The position numbers and the translations under genes are program-made. 64,000 nt of DNA from JAJPHW01 sp963799065 (GTDB taxonomy: Bacteria > Acidobacteriota > Terriglobia > Terriglobales > Acidobacteriaceae), in the NCBI GenBank assembly GCA_963799065.1, contig CAWCVJ010000001.1, positions 2,711,160 through 2,775,159 on the forward strand, in the 5' to 3' direction. Under the pieces are notes generated by a model. The model saw only the letters and a program-made list of their open reading frames with translations. It was not told the origin of the DNA and made no database searches. Below, in pieces: positions 42,699 through 51,682 of the stretch; position 1 is the stretch's first letter, and every line of letters begins with the position of its first letter.

Positions 42699-43511
42699 AT
42701 GAGTTCCGCCCCGAAGCTCGCAAATTATAGCGACTCCAACCTCACTCCCTCGGTCGAGGTGGAGAGCCTCGAGACGCTAGGAAGAATGGTCTGCGGGGTC
42801 TCCCATGACTTCAACAACGTGCTAACCGGTGTCTTGGTGTATTCGGACCTGTTAATTGCGGAGTTGGGCCACAGAAAAGGCGAAGACCACGCGCGGATGC
42901 TCCGTTTTGCTCAACAGATTCGAGGCGCAGGCGAGCGCGGGGCCGATCTCATTGTGCGGCTGATGAGCGTCAGCAGCCCTTTGGCAGGCGGCCACGCGCG
43001 CGTGAACTGGAACGAAGCCGTGATCGAGGCGGTCGCATTGCTCCGCCATGTCGTGGCGGAAAACATCGAGATTGTCACCGACCTGAGAAGCAATTTGCAC
43101 GGAAGCAGCCTGAGTTCGGCCAGCGCGCAGCAGGTGGTGTTGAATCTTGCGCTGAACGCGCGCGACGCGATGCCGCACGGAGGCAGGATTTTGCTGCAGA
43201 CGAAAAACAGCCTGCTATCCCGCCGCACGGGATCGCTCCTGACCGTCACCGACACGGGGTGCGGCATCGACGAACTCACACTGGCCCACGTGTTCGATCC
43301 TTTTTATACGACAAAAGCCCCGGGTCGTGGAACCGGGCTGGGGCTGGCGAACATTCAAAAACTGGTGCGGAAACACGAAGGAAAAATAACCGTGAAGAGC
43401 ACCCTGGGAAAAGGCACGAGCCTGACCATTTGGCTGCCCGAGCCGGGGATGCCGAGCATGGAAGGTCAGATCGAACGAAAGATGGAAAAAAAGCGAGGAT
43501 CACGATCATGA
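42699..43511 (+). CDS. cytoplasmic histidine kinase
   Basis: 270 residues, no transmembrane segment and no sensor domain. HisKA with phospho-His36 (VCGVSHDFNNVLTGVLVYSDLL), then HATPase (NLALNARDAMPHGG, DTGCGIDE, GRGTGLGLANIQKL). The input must come from another protein or the cytoplasm. The stop overlaps the ATG of the next regulator (ATGA), so the two form a coupled two-component pair. Confidence 0.92.
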   Translation: MSSAPKLANYSDSNLTPSVEVESLETLGRMVCGVSHDFNNVLTGVLVYSDLLIAELGHRKGEDHARMLRFAQQIRGAGERGADLIVRLMSVSSPLAGGHARVNWNEAVIEAVALLRHVVAENIEIVTDLRSNLHGSSLSSASAQQVVLNLALNARDAMPHGGRILLQTKNSLLSRRTGSLLTVTDTGCGIDELTLAHVFDPFYTTKAPGRGTGLGLANIQKLVRKHEGKITVKSTLGKGTSLTIWLPEPGMPSMEGQIERKMEKKRGSRS

Positions 43512-44926
43512 TGATGACAAGTGCCTTTGCCGCCGCGCAACTGCCGATGCCACAAATGCCGGCCACCCAGAAAGCCAACAATTTAAGTCTGGTGATCGTG
43601 GATGACGAACGCGCCATCCGGGAAGTCTGCCGGGACGTGGCACAAACGATGGGGTTCGCCGCAGCCGCGGCCGAATCGGCGGATCAGGTCTATCGTCTAC
43701 TCAACTCGCAGCCGGTAGACGTCGTGCTGCTCGATTTGAAAATGCCGGGCACGGGAGGGCTTCAGGTGTTGCGCTCGATCAAGCAGATGCGGCCCGAGGT
43801 CACGGTCGTAGTGGCGACCGGATACGCCACGGTGCAGACCGCGGTGCAGGCGATGAAAGACGGCGCGTATGACTTTGTGACCAAACCTTTCAGCATGGAG
43901 GAGTTGAAGCTTCTCCTGGAGCGGGTGTCGCAACACTTGCGACTCAAGAGTGAAAACCGGATCTTGCGCGAGCGGGTGAAATCCAAGCAGGGCTTCGGGA
44001 ACATGATTGGGCGTTCGACGGAGATGGAGAAACTCTACCGGATCATCGGCAAAGCGGCACATAGCAGTCATCCCGTTCTGATCCTGGGGGAAAGCGGCAC
44101 GGGAAAAGAAATGGTGGCGCGCTCGATTCACTTTTCGGGACCCTACCGCGACAAGCCGTTCATCCCCGTCGATTGCGGATCGTTGGTTCCCACGCTGATC
44201 GAAAGCGAACTGTTTGGTCACGTTAAGGGAGCTTTCACCGGAGCTGCCCAACCTAAAGATGGCCTGCTGGCGATCGCTGAGGAAGGGACGGTCTTTCTGG
44301 ACGAAATCGGCGAGCTACCGGTGGACCTGCAAGCCAAATTGCTGCGGTCGATTCAAGAAAAAGAAATCCGGCCGGTGGGCAGTACCAAGCGAGTCCCGAT
44401 CAATGTACGGATCCTGGCCGCCACCAACCGCGACTTGGAGCAAGAAGTCTCGGCCGGACGATTCCGGCGCGACTTATACTTCCGTCTCAATGTGCTGAGT
44501 CTGCGAGTGCCTCCGTTGCGTGAGCGCCGGCCGGACATCCCGATGCTGGTGGAGCATTTTCTCGAAAGAATTTCTCGCGACACCGCGACGCAGCGGAGTT
44601 TGAGCGATGAAGCGATGAAGGTGTTGTTGGCCTACGACTGGCCAGGCAACGTGCGCGAATTGGAGAATTGCCTGGAACGCGCTTGCGCCATCAGCAGCTG
44701 CGAAGTGTTGCAGGTGCGCGACCTGCCCACGGTCGTGCACAGCGCCCCCGACCCGGTCGTGGGGCAGGCCGTCGACAAGATCATGACGATGGCGGAGATC
44801 GAGAAGCAAACCATCCTCCATGTGATTTCGCAGTTGAATGGGGACAAGCTTTTGGCCGCCAAGCTTTTGGGGATTGGTAAGACGACGCTGTATCGCAAGT
44901 TGAAGGAGTATCAATTCCAGGGATAG
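43508..44926 (+). CDS. sigma-54-dependent response regulator, second set
   Basis: 472 residues. A short N-terminal extension (about 25 residues, Met/Ala/Pro-rich) precedes the receiver with phospho-Asp76 (VVLLDLKMPGTGG). AAA+ with Walker A GESGTGKE, GAFTGA in FGHVKGAFTGAAQPK, and EEGTVFLDEIGEL follow. The Fis-type HTH is LLAAKLLGIGKTTLYRKLKEY. The start is ATG 43508 behind GCGAGGA; the ORF reads open upstream to 43259, but that is the kinase gene in another frame. Confidence 0.95.
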   Translation: MMMTSAFAAAQLPMPQMPATQKANNLSLVIVDDERAIREVCRDVAQTMGFAAAAAESADQVYRLLNSQPVDVVLLDLKMPGTGGLQVLRSIKQMRPEVTVVVATGYATVQTAVQAMKDGAYDFVTKPFSMEELKLLLERVSQHLRLKSENRILRERVKSKQGFGNMIGRSTEMEKLYRIIGKAAHSSHPVLILGESGTGKEMVARSIHFSGPYRDKPFIPVDCGSLVPTLIESELFGHVKGAFTGAAQPKDGLLAIAEEGTVFLDEIGELPVDLQAKLLRSIQEKEIRPVGSTKRVPINVRILAATNRDLEQEVSAGRFRRDLYFRLNVLSLRVPPLRERRPDIPMLVEHFLERISRDTATQRSLSDEAMKVLLAYDWPGNVRELENCLERACAISSCEVLQVRDLPTVVHSAPDPVVGQAVDKIMTMAEIEKQTILHVISQLNGDKLLAAKLLGIGKTTLYRKLKEYQFQG

Positions 44927-45038
44927 GAAAGCGATCTCGAATCGGGCTGAAAAGCCGAGTCACTCGCGACCTGGAAGAACGTAGTCGCATTGTTTTCAGC
45001 ATCCGAAGTTTGGCGTCCGATGTGCAAACACCGAAAGC

Positions 45039-45524
45039 ATGATTCTTCTGGTCACACGGTCGAGCCGGGCGCAGGAGTTAGCCCATCGACTGGAGAGCGA
45101 TGTGGGCGACGGCGTCAGCTTGGCTGCATCGTTGGCTGAGGCCGGAGTACGCCTGACGGAACGCGAATTTGAAGCAGCGGTGATCGATCAGTGGATGACC
45201 GATCAGGCGCCCGAGGAAGGCGAGGCTCTGCTGTCGCGGCTGGCTCTGGCCGAACCAATTTTCCTCAACTTCGGAGTCAGCGGCATCGAGCGCGTACTTC
45301 GTGAAGTCAGGTTAAAGCTGGTCCGGCGGAGAAGGTTGCTGATGATGATGCGGGTGGAGATGGAGCGGCAGTTGCGTAACGAAATGAAAGGGACTATGAC
45401 CGCCCTCCTACTATCCTGCGAACTGGCATTGCAAGCCCAGGGCTTGCCGGATACGGCGGAAAATAAATTGCGAACCGTGGACGAGCTGGCGAGAGAACTC
45501 TGCGCCCGACTCAGTCTCTCGTAA
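45039..45524 (+). CDS. receiver-like protein with degenerate DHp-type helix
   Basis: 161 residues. MILLVTRSSRAQELAHRLES looks like the first strand and helix of a receiver fold but lacks the usual acidic pair. The C-terminal helices (EMERQLRNEMKGTMTALLLSCELALQAQGLPDTAENKLRTVDELARELCARL) look like a histidine-kinase dimerisation hairpin without the His. It follows a kinase/activator pair on the same strand. Perhaps an adaptor or phosphotransfer antagonist; this is inference only. Confidence 0.5.
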   Translation: MILLVTRSSRAQELAHRLESDVGDGVSLAASLAEAGVRLTEREFEAAVIDQWMTDQAPEEGEALLSRLALAEPIFLNFGVSGIERVLREVRLKLVRRRRLLMMMRVEMERQLRNEMKGTMTALLLSCELALQAQGLPDTAENKLRTVDELARELCARLSLS

Positions 45525-45716
45525 GCCTGCGCGGGAAGTGTGGCTTGTTGGGAGGGACTTAAGAAATGCAACGCGGTGAGGGCTTTCTAACGACGCTTTC
45601 ATGTCGTGAGAGCGAAGCCCTGGCAATGTGGGAGAGCAGGTACGTCAGGTCGACAACGCGCCGCGAAATGAAATTCTGGCTTTCCCTTAAATCGCTGCCA
45701 CATGCTCACCAACAGA

Positions 45717-46397
45717 CTAGGCCCCAACCACCTGAGCGCTGCGATCGTCTTCGGCGAAACTCGATTCCACCTGCGGCGTTGGATTCTGCCATACCGGCGC
45801 AAACGATTGCCGGTGCAGTGGACTCGGCCCGTGCTGCCGCAACGCCGCCAAATGCTGTGGCGTGCTATATCCCTTATGGGACGCTAAACCGTATAGGGGA
45901 AAGATCGCATCCATTTCACGCATCATGCGATCGCGTTCCACCTTGGCGAGAATCGAGGCGGCCGCAATCGACGCCGACAGCGCGTCTCCATGAATGATAG
46001 CCTGTTGGGCAATCTCGCAATCGAGCCGAAGCGCGTCCACCAGCAAATGATGGGGTGCGGGCTTGAGTTGCAGGACGGCATCGCGCATCGCCAGCCGCGA
46101 AGCCTGATAAATATTGATCCGATCAATGCACGCGGCGTCCACCGCATTAATGGTCCAGGCGATCGAGTGCAGGCGAATCCGTTCCGCCAGAATTTCGCGC
46201 CGCTCGGCAGGAATTAATTTCGAGTCACGCAGGCCACGAATGCGATACCCGGGATCGAGGATGACCGCCGCAGCTACAACCGGGCCGAACAGAGATCCCC
46301 GGCCCACTTCGTCCACTCCAGCGACCAGAACTGCTCCCGTCTGCCATGCCAGCTTCTCGTAGCGCAACGTGCAACGCAGTCGCTTAAGCAGCCGCAT
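45717..46397 (-). CDS. rnhB: ribonuclease HII
   Basis: Removes ribonucleotides from DNA and RNA primers. 226 residues from M(RLLKRLRCTLRYEKLAW); the longer ORF to 46454 adds 19 atypical residues. Family residues: Asp-Glu in GVDEVGRGSLFGPVVAAAV, the lysine-loop DSKLIPAERRE, LLVDALRLD, and Asp in AKVERDRMM. The motif GYSTPQHLAALRQHGPSPLHRQSF is characteristic of type 2 RNase H. All four catalytic acids are present. Confidence 0.93.
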   Translation of the reverse strand: MRLLKRLRCTLRYEKLAWQTGAVLVAGVDEVGRGSLFGPVVAAAVILDPGYRIRGLRDSKLIPAERREILAERIRLHSIAWTINAVDAACIDRINIYQASRLAMRDAVLQLKPAPHHLLVDALRLDCEIAQQAIIHGDALSASIAAASILAKVERDRMMREMDAIFPLYGLASHKGYSTPQHLAALRQHGPSPLHRQSFAPVWQNPTPQVESSFAEDDRSAQVVGA

Positions 46398-46597
46398 CTT
46401 TGCAGCCGAGGCCGAGATTGCAGGTTCTTCCGTAAGGCTAAATGTGCGAGGCATTCAGTGTCTTGAGTAAAATTCGATTGTCGCTGAGGGGCAGCCTGTG
46501 GAGCAATGAGGAATTGTCGTCCGCGGCGTCAAAGGTGCAAATCCCCTCGAAAGAGTTAAGATTAGAAGTTATATTTCTGCTCGCAAAGGCTTCCGAC

Positions 46598-48646
46598 GTG
46601 ATTGACTCATTGCTCGAACGCAAAATCGATAAGCGCCCCGGCCAAGTTCGCCTCCAAGGGCGAATTCTTTTCCTGACTGAAGACCCCGAACTCATTAAGC
46701 GGCAACTCGCGGGCGAGGATCTGCCTTGGGACACCAAGAATCCGGCGAACAATCCCAAGCTGCGGGACGATATTTCGACCGACGAAATCACGCCGGCGCA
46801 CTATTGCTTTTACTTCGACGAGACCCTTGGCGAAATTCCGTACATGGGTTTGAAATGCGGCGATGTGCTTCCCATCGGCCGCTCGGATGTGAAGAAGGGT
46901 GGATTCGTGTGCGCGGTTAGCGGCAAGCGTCGCGGCAAAGGATCGAGCCGCGAACAGTCGCCGTACGCGGAAATGTCGGCGGGCATCCGGCTGGTCATTG
47001 CAGAGAATATTGAGCGCATCTACAAGCAGAATTGCCAGAATTTGGGCTTACTGACTTCGACCGATTTTTCTTTGATCGATAAAGTTCGGGAAGGCATTGA
47101 AATTCCGCTGAGCGCCTTCACTGAGGGCGAGGATGAAATTACGCGGCAGGTGATTGAGTACGGTGGGCTCTTCCCTTTCAACGTCGCGCGCATGCAAAAG
47201 AGGGTTTTTCTGCCGCCGATGCAGACCGCAACTAGATCCATGAACATTGCGGAGAAAATTTTCGCGCGCCACATGCTTGATGAAAAAGGGGAGCCCGGAG
47301 TTCCCGCGGTGAAGCCCGGGGATACTGGCTTCGCGCGCGCGGACCTGCGCTTCAGCCATGAGTACGTCACTCCGATGGCGGCGATTTTCTTTGAGCGCTA
47401 CGTGGGTAAAGATGCGAAGGTGAATGATCCGTCCAGCATCCTCTTCTTCCGCGACCATCTTACCTTTCTCGATGAAGTGATCTCCGAGGAAAAGAAGAAG
47501 ATCGGCCTGCTTGATCTTGCCGACCAACTCAAGCGTAAGCAGCAGACCTTTGCAGCCAAGCAAGGCATCAAGCTGCATGGCGAACTCAAAGACCGCAAAG
47601 GCTCGGAGGGGATTTGCCACTCGATCGTGCTCGAGAGTTATGCGTTGCCGGGCCAGATCAACATCGGCTCGGATTCGCATACACCGCACGTCGGCGCCAT
47701 CGGATGCGTTGCGTTTGGCATTGGCACCACCGATGTGTTCAATGCGTGGATCACGAAAGACGTTCGGGTGAAAGTTCCTGAGTCGGTGAAAATTATCGTC
47801 CGTGGCAGGAAGCAGCCTAATGTTACTGCCAAGGACTTCATCCTGAAGATTCTTAGCCTCGATTATGTGCGCAGCGGCAAAGCGCTGGCAAAAGTCATGG
47901 AGTACGCGGGCGAGGCCATCGAGGCTCTCAGCGTCGATGAACGGGCCACGATGACCAATATGGCAGCGGAGATTGGCGGCTTCACCGGCATCGTCGCGCC
48001 CGATCAGAAGGCGATTGACTTTCTCGTCGAGCGACGCGGCATGGATCCCAAACAAGCAGCGTCCCTGATCGACGGACTGTATAGCGATCCCGGCGCACAG
48101 TACACTCATGTCATCGAACTTGACGCGGCTGAAATCGGACCGATGGTGGCCACGCCGGGCGACCCTGGCAATGGGAAGTATGTTCGCGATCTGCACACGC
48201 CGATTCCACTCGACATCGCCTACGGCGGCACCTGCACCGCGGGGAAGAATGAAGACATGGATATGTATGCCGCTGTCCTCGCCGACGCTTTGAAGAAGGG
48301 CAAGCGCGTCGCCGAATCGACCAAGTTCTACATTCAATTTGGATCGCAGGAGACGCGCGAATATTGCCTTCGGAGAGGCTATCTTGATATTTTCGCGAAG
48401 GCTGGGGCAATTGTCATCGAGCCGTCGTGCGGGGCTTGCATCAACGCGGGGCCGGGAGTGTCATCGCGCGCCGAACAGATCGTCATCAGTGCGCAGAATC
48501 GCAACTTTCCCGGACGAAGCGGTCCCGGCCAGATGTACCTGGCGTCGCCTTTGACGGTGGCGGCCAGCGCAGTCGCGGGTCACATCGTCGAGTTCGAACC
48601 CAGTGTGTTCGAACCCAGCAAGAGGAAGGAGTTGTCCAGAGCGTAA
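46598..48646 (+). CDS. aconitase-family hydratase with AcnB-type domain order
   Basis: 682 residues. The swivel domain (DDISTDEITPAHYCFYF, SDVKKGGFVCAVSGKRRGKGSSREQSPYAE) is N-terminal, followed by the three iron-sulfur domains (GSDSHTPHVGAIGCVAFGIGTTD; GGTCTAGK; EPSCGACINAGPG). The cluster cysteines lie in GGTCTAG and SCGAC. This order is that of AcnB, but the N-terminal HEAT-like domain of AcnB (865 residues) is missing. The substrate could be citrate/isocitrate, 2-methylcitrate or an isopropylmalate-like acid. GTG 46598 with an AAAGG site is preferred; the ORF is open to ATG 46442, but that part lacks coding character. Confidence 0.85.
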   Translation: MIDSLLERKIDKRPGQVRLQGRILFLTEDPELIKRQLAGEDLPWDTKNPANNPKLRDDISTDEITPAHYCFYFDETLGEIPYMGLKCGDVLPIGRSDVKKGGFVCAVSGKRRGKGSSREQSPYAEMSAGIRLVIAENIERIYKQNCQNLGLLTSTDFSLIDKVREGIEIPLSAFTEGEDEITRQVIEYGGLFPFNVARMQKRVFLPPMQTATRSMNIAEKIFARHMLDEKGEPGVPAVKPGDTGFARADLRFSHEYVTPMAAIFFERYVGKDAKVNDPSSILFFRDHLTFLDEVISEEKKKIGLLDLADQLKRKQQTFAAKQGIKLHGELKDRKGSEGICHSIVLESYALPGQINIGSDSHTPHVGAIGCVAFGIGTTDVFNAWITKDVRVKVPESVKIIVRGRKQPNVTAKDFILKILSLDYVRSGKALAKVMEYAGEAIEALSVDERATMTNMAAEIGGFTGIVAPDQKAIDFLVERRGMDPKQAASLIDGLYSDPGAQYTHVIELDAAEIGPMVATPGDPGNGKYVRDLHTPIPLDIAYGGTCTAGKNEDMDMYAAVLADALKKGKRVAESTKFYIQFGSQETREYCLRRGYLDIFAKAGAIVIEPSCGACINAGPGVSSRAEQIVISAQNRNFPGRSGPGQMYLASPLTVAASAVAGHIVEFEPSVFEPSKRKELSRA

Positions 48647-48726
48647 CCGGTCTGGTCGCTCGGTGAAGTTCGCGGACAGGCAATTCTGATAACCTCAATG
48701 CAGTAGACTTATTATCAGGAGAACGA

Positions 48727-49155
48727 ATGTATCCCGAAATTATGGTGATTCCCATGCGCGAAGAGTTGACCCGCCTGGGAGTTCGAGAACTCAGAACCAC
48801 CGAGGAAGTCGATCAAGCGATTCCCAACCAGCCCGGAACCGTCATGGTTGTGGTGAACTCCATCTGCGGATGCGCCGCAGGCCGCATGCGCCCCGCAGTG
48901 CGCGCCGCTCTGCAAAATCCCGCCCGGCCGGAGCGGCTGTACACCGTGTTCGCGGGGCAGGATCGCGAAGCCACCGAGCGAGCTCGCGGTTACTTCACCG
49001 GCTATCCGCCATCGTCGCCGTCGATCGCCCTTTTTCGCGACGGCAAACTGGTGCACATGCTACAGCGCAGCGACATCGAACACCGGGAAGCCGCCGACAT
49101 TTCCTCCGAACTGAAGCGCGCCTTCGATCAATTCTGCGCCCCGGTCACGCAATAG
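48727..49155 (+). CDS. bacilliredoxin (YphP/YqiW family)
   Basis: 142 residues with a thioredoxin-like fold and the CGC redox motif (Cys47-Gly-Cys49 in VNSICGCAAGRMRPAV), typical of BrxA/BrxB. In Bacillus these remove bacillithiol from oxidised proteins; the thiol used here is unknown. AGGAGA upstream supports ATG 48727. It is transcribed after the aconitase-family gene (80 nt gap), an enzyme with an oxidation-sensitive cluster. Confidence 0.9.
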   Translation: MYPEIMVIPMREELTRLGVRELRTTEEVDQAIPNQPGTVMVVVNSICGCAAGRMRPAVRAALQNPARPERLYTVFAGQDREATERARGYFTGYPPSSPSIALFRDGKLVHMLQRSDIEHREAADISSELKRAFDQFCAPVTQ

Positions 49156-49168
49156 CCGGCCTTAAGTT

Positions 49169-50689
49169 TTATTCGATTGGCAGTTCGACCGTCATCCGAG
49201 TTCCGCTTCCAACGCGATTCGGGGGGGCGTCGATATCGGGCGACTGTATGTTTTCCGCTGAAATGCCGCCGGCGTAGGTTTCCACCAGCGCTTTGGCAAT
49301 CGCAAGACCGAGCCCGAAGCCGCCCGTGGCGCGATTGCGCGACTGATCGCCACGAAAGAAGCGTTCGAACACATGCGGCAAGTCCTGAGCGGAGATTCCG
49401 GGGCCTTGGTCCTCAACCGTGACCTGGACGCGATTGTCGCCCTTGCCCTCAATCCTCACCGCCACCACCCCGCCTTCGGGGCTATAGCGAATGCCGTTCT
49501 CCAGCAGATTCATCCAGATCATTTGGAGATCCTCGGCATCGGCTCGCACCATGGCTTTCGTTTGGGAATCGAAACGAATGCTTACGTTTCGCGCCAGCGC
49601 CAGGGCCTCCAGACGTTCGATCGACTCCTCACAACTGGCTCTTAAATCGATCGGGATGAGATCGCGGAGCGGCGATCCCGGGGTGCCCGCGGCCCGCTGT
49701 TCCGCGCGGGCTAAGCGCAACATCCATTGCAGCAGTTGCTCCAGGCGGTCGAGGTCTTCGAGCGAGGCCTGCAACCCCGCCTGGTATTCGTCCAGGCTCC
49801 GCGGACGCTGCAACAACGATTGCAGGGTCGATTTCAAAATCGCCACCGGAGTCTTCAATTCGTGCGCGGCATTGCCCACAAACTCACGCTGCTGCACGAA
49901 ACTTCGTTCCAGCCGGCCCAGCATTTCGGTCATGGCCTGGGTTAAGGGTTGGAGCTCTTTGATCTGCTGCGCGTCTTCGGGTACGCGCAACTGCCATTGT
50001 TGTGCGGATACCCGCCGAGCTTCATCGGCCAGCCCACTCAATGGCAACAGTCCCTGGCGGATGCCCCATACGCCCAGCAATGCGGTGCATCCCAGGAGCG
50101 CGAGACTACAAAGGGCGATGAATACTCCCGCTTGATAAACCTGCTCCTCGACATGCTCGGTGGGCGAAGCGTAAACGATGGTCAAGCTGGGAGGCACATC
50201 TGTTTTACTCTCTTCGCGATCCAACACCGGAATCCGGGAAACACGAATACCCCGGTAATGAACTTCCGCCAGTTTGAAATGCAAGCGCTGCCGAGGGTTG
50301 GAATCCACTTGGAAGTCGGAGGGCCAGTTGTCCGAACGCGCCAGCAATTGCAGTGAGGCCTTGGAAGACGTGACCTTGTTCGAGGACTCTGGCGGCGATG
50401 GCGGCACAGGGGGAGAAGAATCGGTCCAGATGGAGTATAGGTCGGGATGCCGCGGGTCGATGGGCGATGGAACCAGCGATTGATCGAAATAAAGTTTGCC
50501 GCTGCCATCCTCGGAGAATCGGACCAGAGCCGCCAAACTCATGATGCGGCCTTGCATGGCCGCATCTAAGCCCGCATCCAAACGCTTGTCGGTATAGAAA
50601 ACGCCAGCCGCCAGCAAGCCGGCGGCCAGCAACGACTGGGAGAGCACGAGTATGGCCATCAATCGGCGTTGAATCGAAGGCACGACCAT
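49169..50689 (-). CDS. sensor histidine kinase of an OmpR-type pair
   Basis: 506 residues from M(VVPSIQRRLMAILVLSQSLLAAGLL); the ORF extends to 50818, but the extra part overlaps the regulator gene. Two transmembrane helices (about 9-30 and 195-217) enclose a periplasmic region. HAMP, HisKA with the phospho-His in NAAHELKTPVAILKSTL, and HATPase (NLLENGIRYSPEGG, DQGPGISAQD, GFGLGLAIAKAL) follow. It starts 5 nt after the stop of the response regulator. Confidence 0.92.
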   Translation of the reverse strand: MVVPSIQRRLMAILVLSQSLLAAGLLAAGVFYTDKRLDAGLDAAMQGRIMSLAALVRFSEDGSGKLYFDQSLVPSPIDPRHPDLYSIWTDSSPPVPPSPPESSNKVTSSKASLQLLARSDNWPSDFQVDSNPRQRLHFKLAEVHYRGIRVSRIPVLDREESKTDVPPSLTIVYASPTEHVEEQVYQAGVFIALCSLALLGCTALLGVWGIRQGLLPLSGLADEARRVSAQQWQLRVPEDAQQIKELQPLTQAMTEMLGRLERSFVQQREFVGNAAHELKTPVAILKSTLQSLLQRPRSLDEYQAGLQASLEDLDRLEQLLQWMLRLARAEQRAAGTPGSPLRDLIPIDLRASCEESIERLEALALARNVSIRFDSQTKAMVRADAEDLQMIWMNLLENGIRYSPEGGVVAVRIEGKGDNRVQVTVEDQGPGISAQDLPHVFERFFRGDQSRNRATGGFGLGLAIAKALVETYAGGISAENIQSPDIDAPPNRVGSGTRMTVELPIE

Positions 50690-50694
50690 TCGCT

Positions 50695-51366
50695 TTATTC
50701 CTGGAGCACGTAGCCCTGGCCACGAAGCGTATGAATCAGCGGATGGGCCGAACCGTCTCCCAGCTTGCGGCGGAGCCCGGAAATATAGACTTCGATCACG
50801 TTGCTGAACTTTTCCCAATTGTAGTCGTAAAGGTGTTCCAGCAATTCGGTTTTGGACACCACCGCACCGGGCCGGTGGGCGAGGTATTCGAGCACGCGAT
50901 ACTCCATGGCGGTCAGGGTGATGCTGCGGCCGCCGCGTTGCACGCTGCGCTTCACGGTGTTGAGCTCAAGGTCGGCGATGGTGAGAATCGGCGAGCGCTG
51001 GCCCTTGCCGCGCCGGATCAGCGCTTTGGTGCGCGCCAGCAGTTCGCCCAAATCGAAGGGCTTGGTAAGATAATCGTCGGCACCAGCGTTGAGCAGCGTG
51101 ACCACCGATTCCTTATCGTCGCGGGCTGTAACCACCAGAACCGGAGTCTCTCCTCCAGCCTTGCGGACTTGGGTGAGAAGTGCAACCCCGTCGACCTTGG
51201 GCAACATGAGGTCGAGGAGAATGACGTCGTACTCATTCGACTGGGCAAGAAACAGCCCTTCTTCGCCGTCCGGGGCAATATCGACGGCGTAGCCCGCCCC
51301 TTCCCGCAAACTGCGGGCGATGTTGGCAGCGAGCCGTTCTTCGTCTTCGATGATCAATACGCGCAA
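50695..51366 (-). CDS. OmpR/PhoB-family response regulator
   Basis: 223 residues. Receiver with phospho-Asp52 (VILLDLMLPKVDG) and Lys102 (LTKPF). The C-terminal winged helix is intact (LTAMEYRVLEYLAHRPGAVVSKTELLEHLYDY, NVIEVYISGLRRKLGDG, RGQGYVL). It starts at TTG 51366. First gene of the operon with the kinase; the 11-bp direct repeats at 51404-51424 may be its own binding site. Confidence 0.95.
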   Translation of the reverse strand: MRVLIIEDEERLAANIARSLREGAGYAVDIAPDGEEGLFLAQSNEYDVILLDLMLPKVDGVALLTQVRKAGGETPVLVVTARDDKESVVTLLNAGADDYLTKPFDLGELLARTKALIRRGKGQRSPILTIADLELNTVKRSVQRGGRSITLTAMEYRVLEYLAHRPGAVVSKTELLEHLYDYNWEKFSNVIEVYISGLRRKLGDGSAHPLIHTLRGQGYVLQE

Positions 51367-51403
51367 GAAATCACCGCGGAATGGCTGACCGTAATCGCTC
51401 TTA

Positions 51404-51424
51404 CCTTAACCCTTCCTTAACCCC
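51404..51424 (-). promoter_or_regulatory. direct repeats, probable OmpR-family regulator box
   Basis: On the plus strand CCTTAACCC (51404-51412) and CCTTAACCCC (51415-51424) are spaced by 11 bp, one DNA turn, as OmpR/PhoB regulators need for head-to-tail binding. They lie 38-58 bp upstream of the regulator's start codon. The rest of 51425-51682 shows nothing recognisable. Confidence 0.5.
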
Positions 51425-51682
51425 AGCTCGGCGAAGCTTCCCGCCGAGGCAGCGTCTGCGACGAACGCGATGCTCGTTATCGAAGCACGCAGTTAATTTA
51501 GGGAAGATTATTCCCGATTCGGACTGTAAGCAAGCTGGCGGAGCACGAGCGTGCGCCAAAGAGCCTTGAAAGTGCTGCTGAGACTTCAATGGCCGTGAGC
51601 GAAATGATGGCGAAGCAATTGCACTGGGAAGGATGGGATCGGAAGTCGAAGCCGTCAAGGAATGATGGGAGAGTGGAGAGCC

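Noticed and set aside
43259..43507. Longer N-terminus of the second sigma-54 activator
   Set aside because: It is the histidine-kinase gene read in another frame; ATG 43508 has a ribosome site and forms an ATGA overlap.
47048..48337. 429-codon ORF opposite to the aconitase-family gene
   Set aside because: Antisense shadow without domains, while the plus strand is an intact conserved enzyme.
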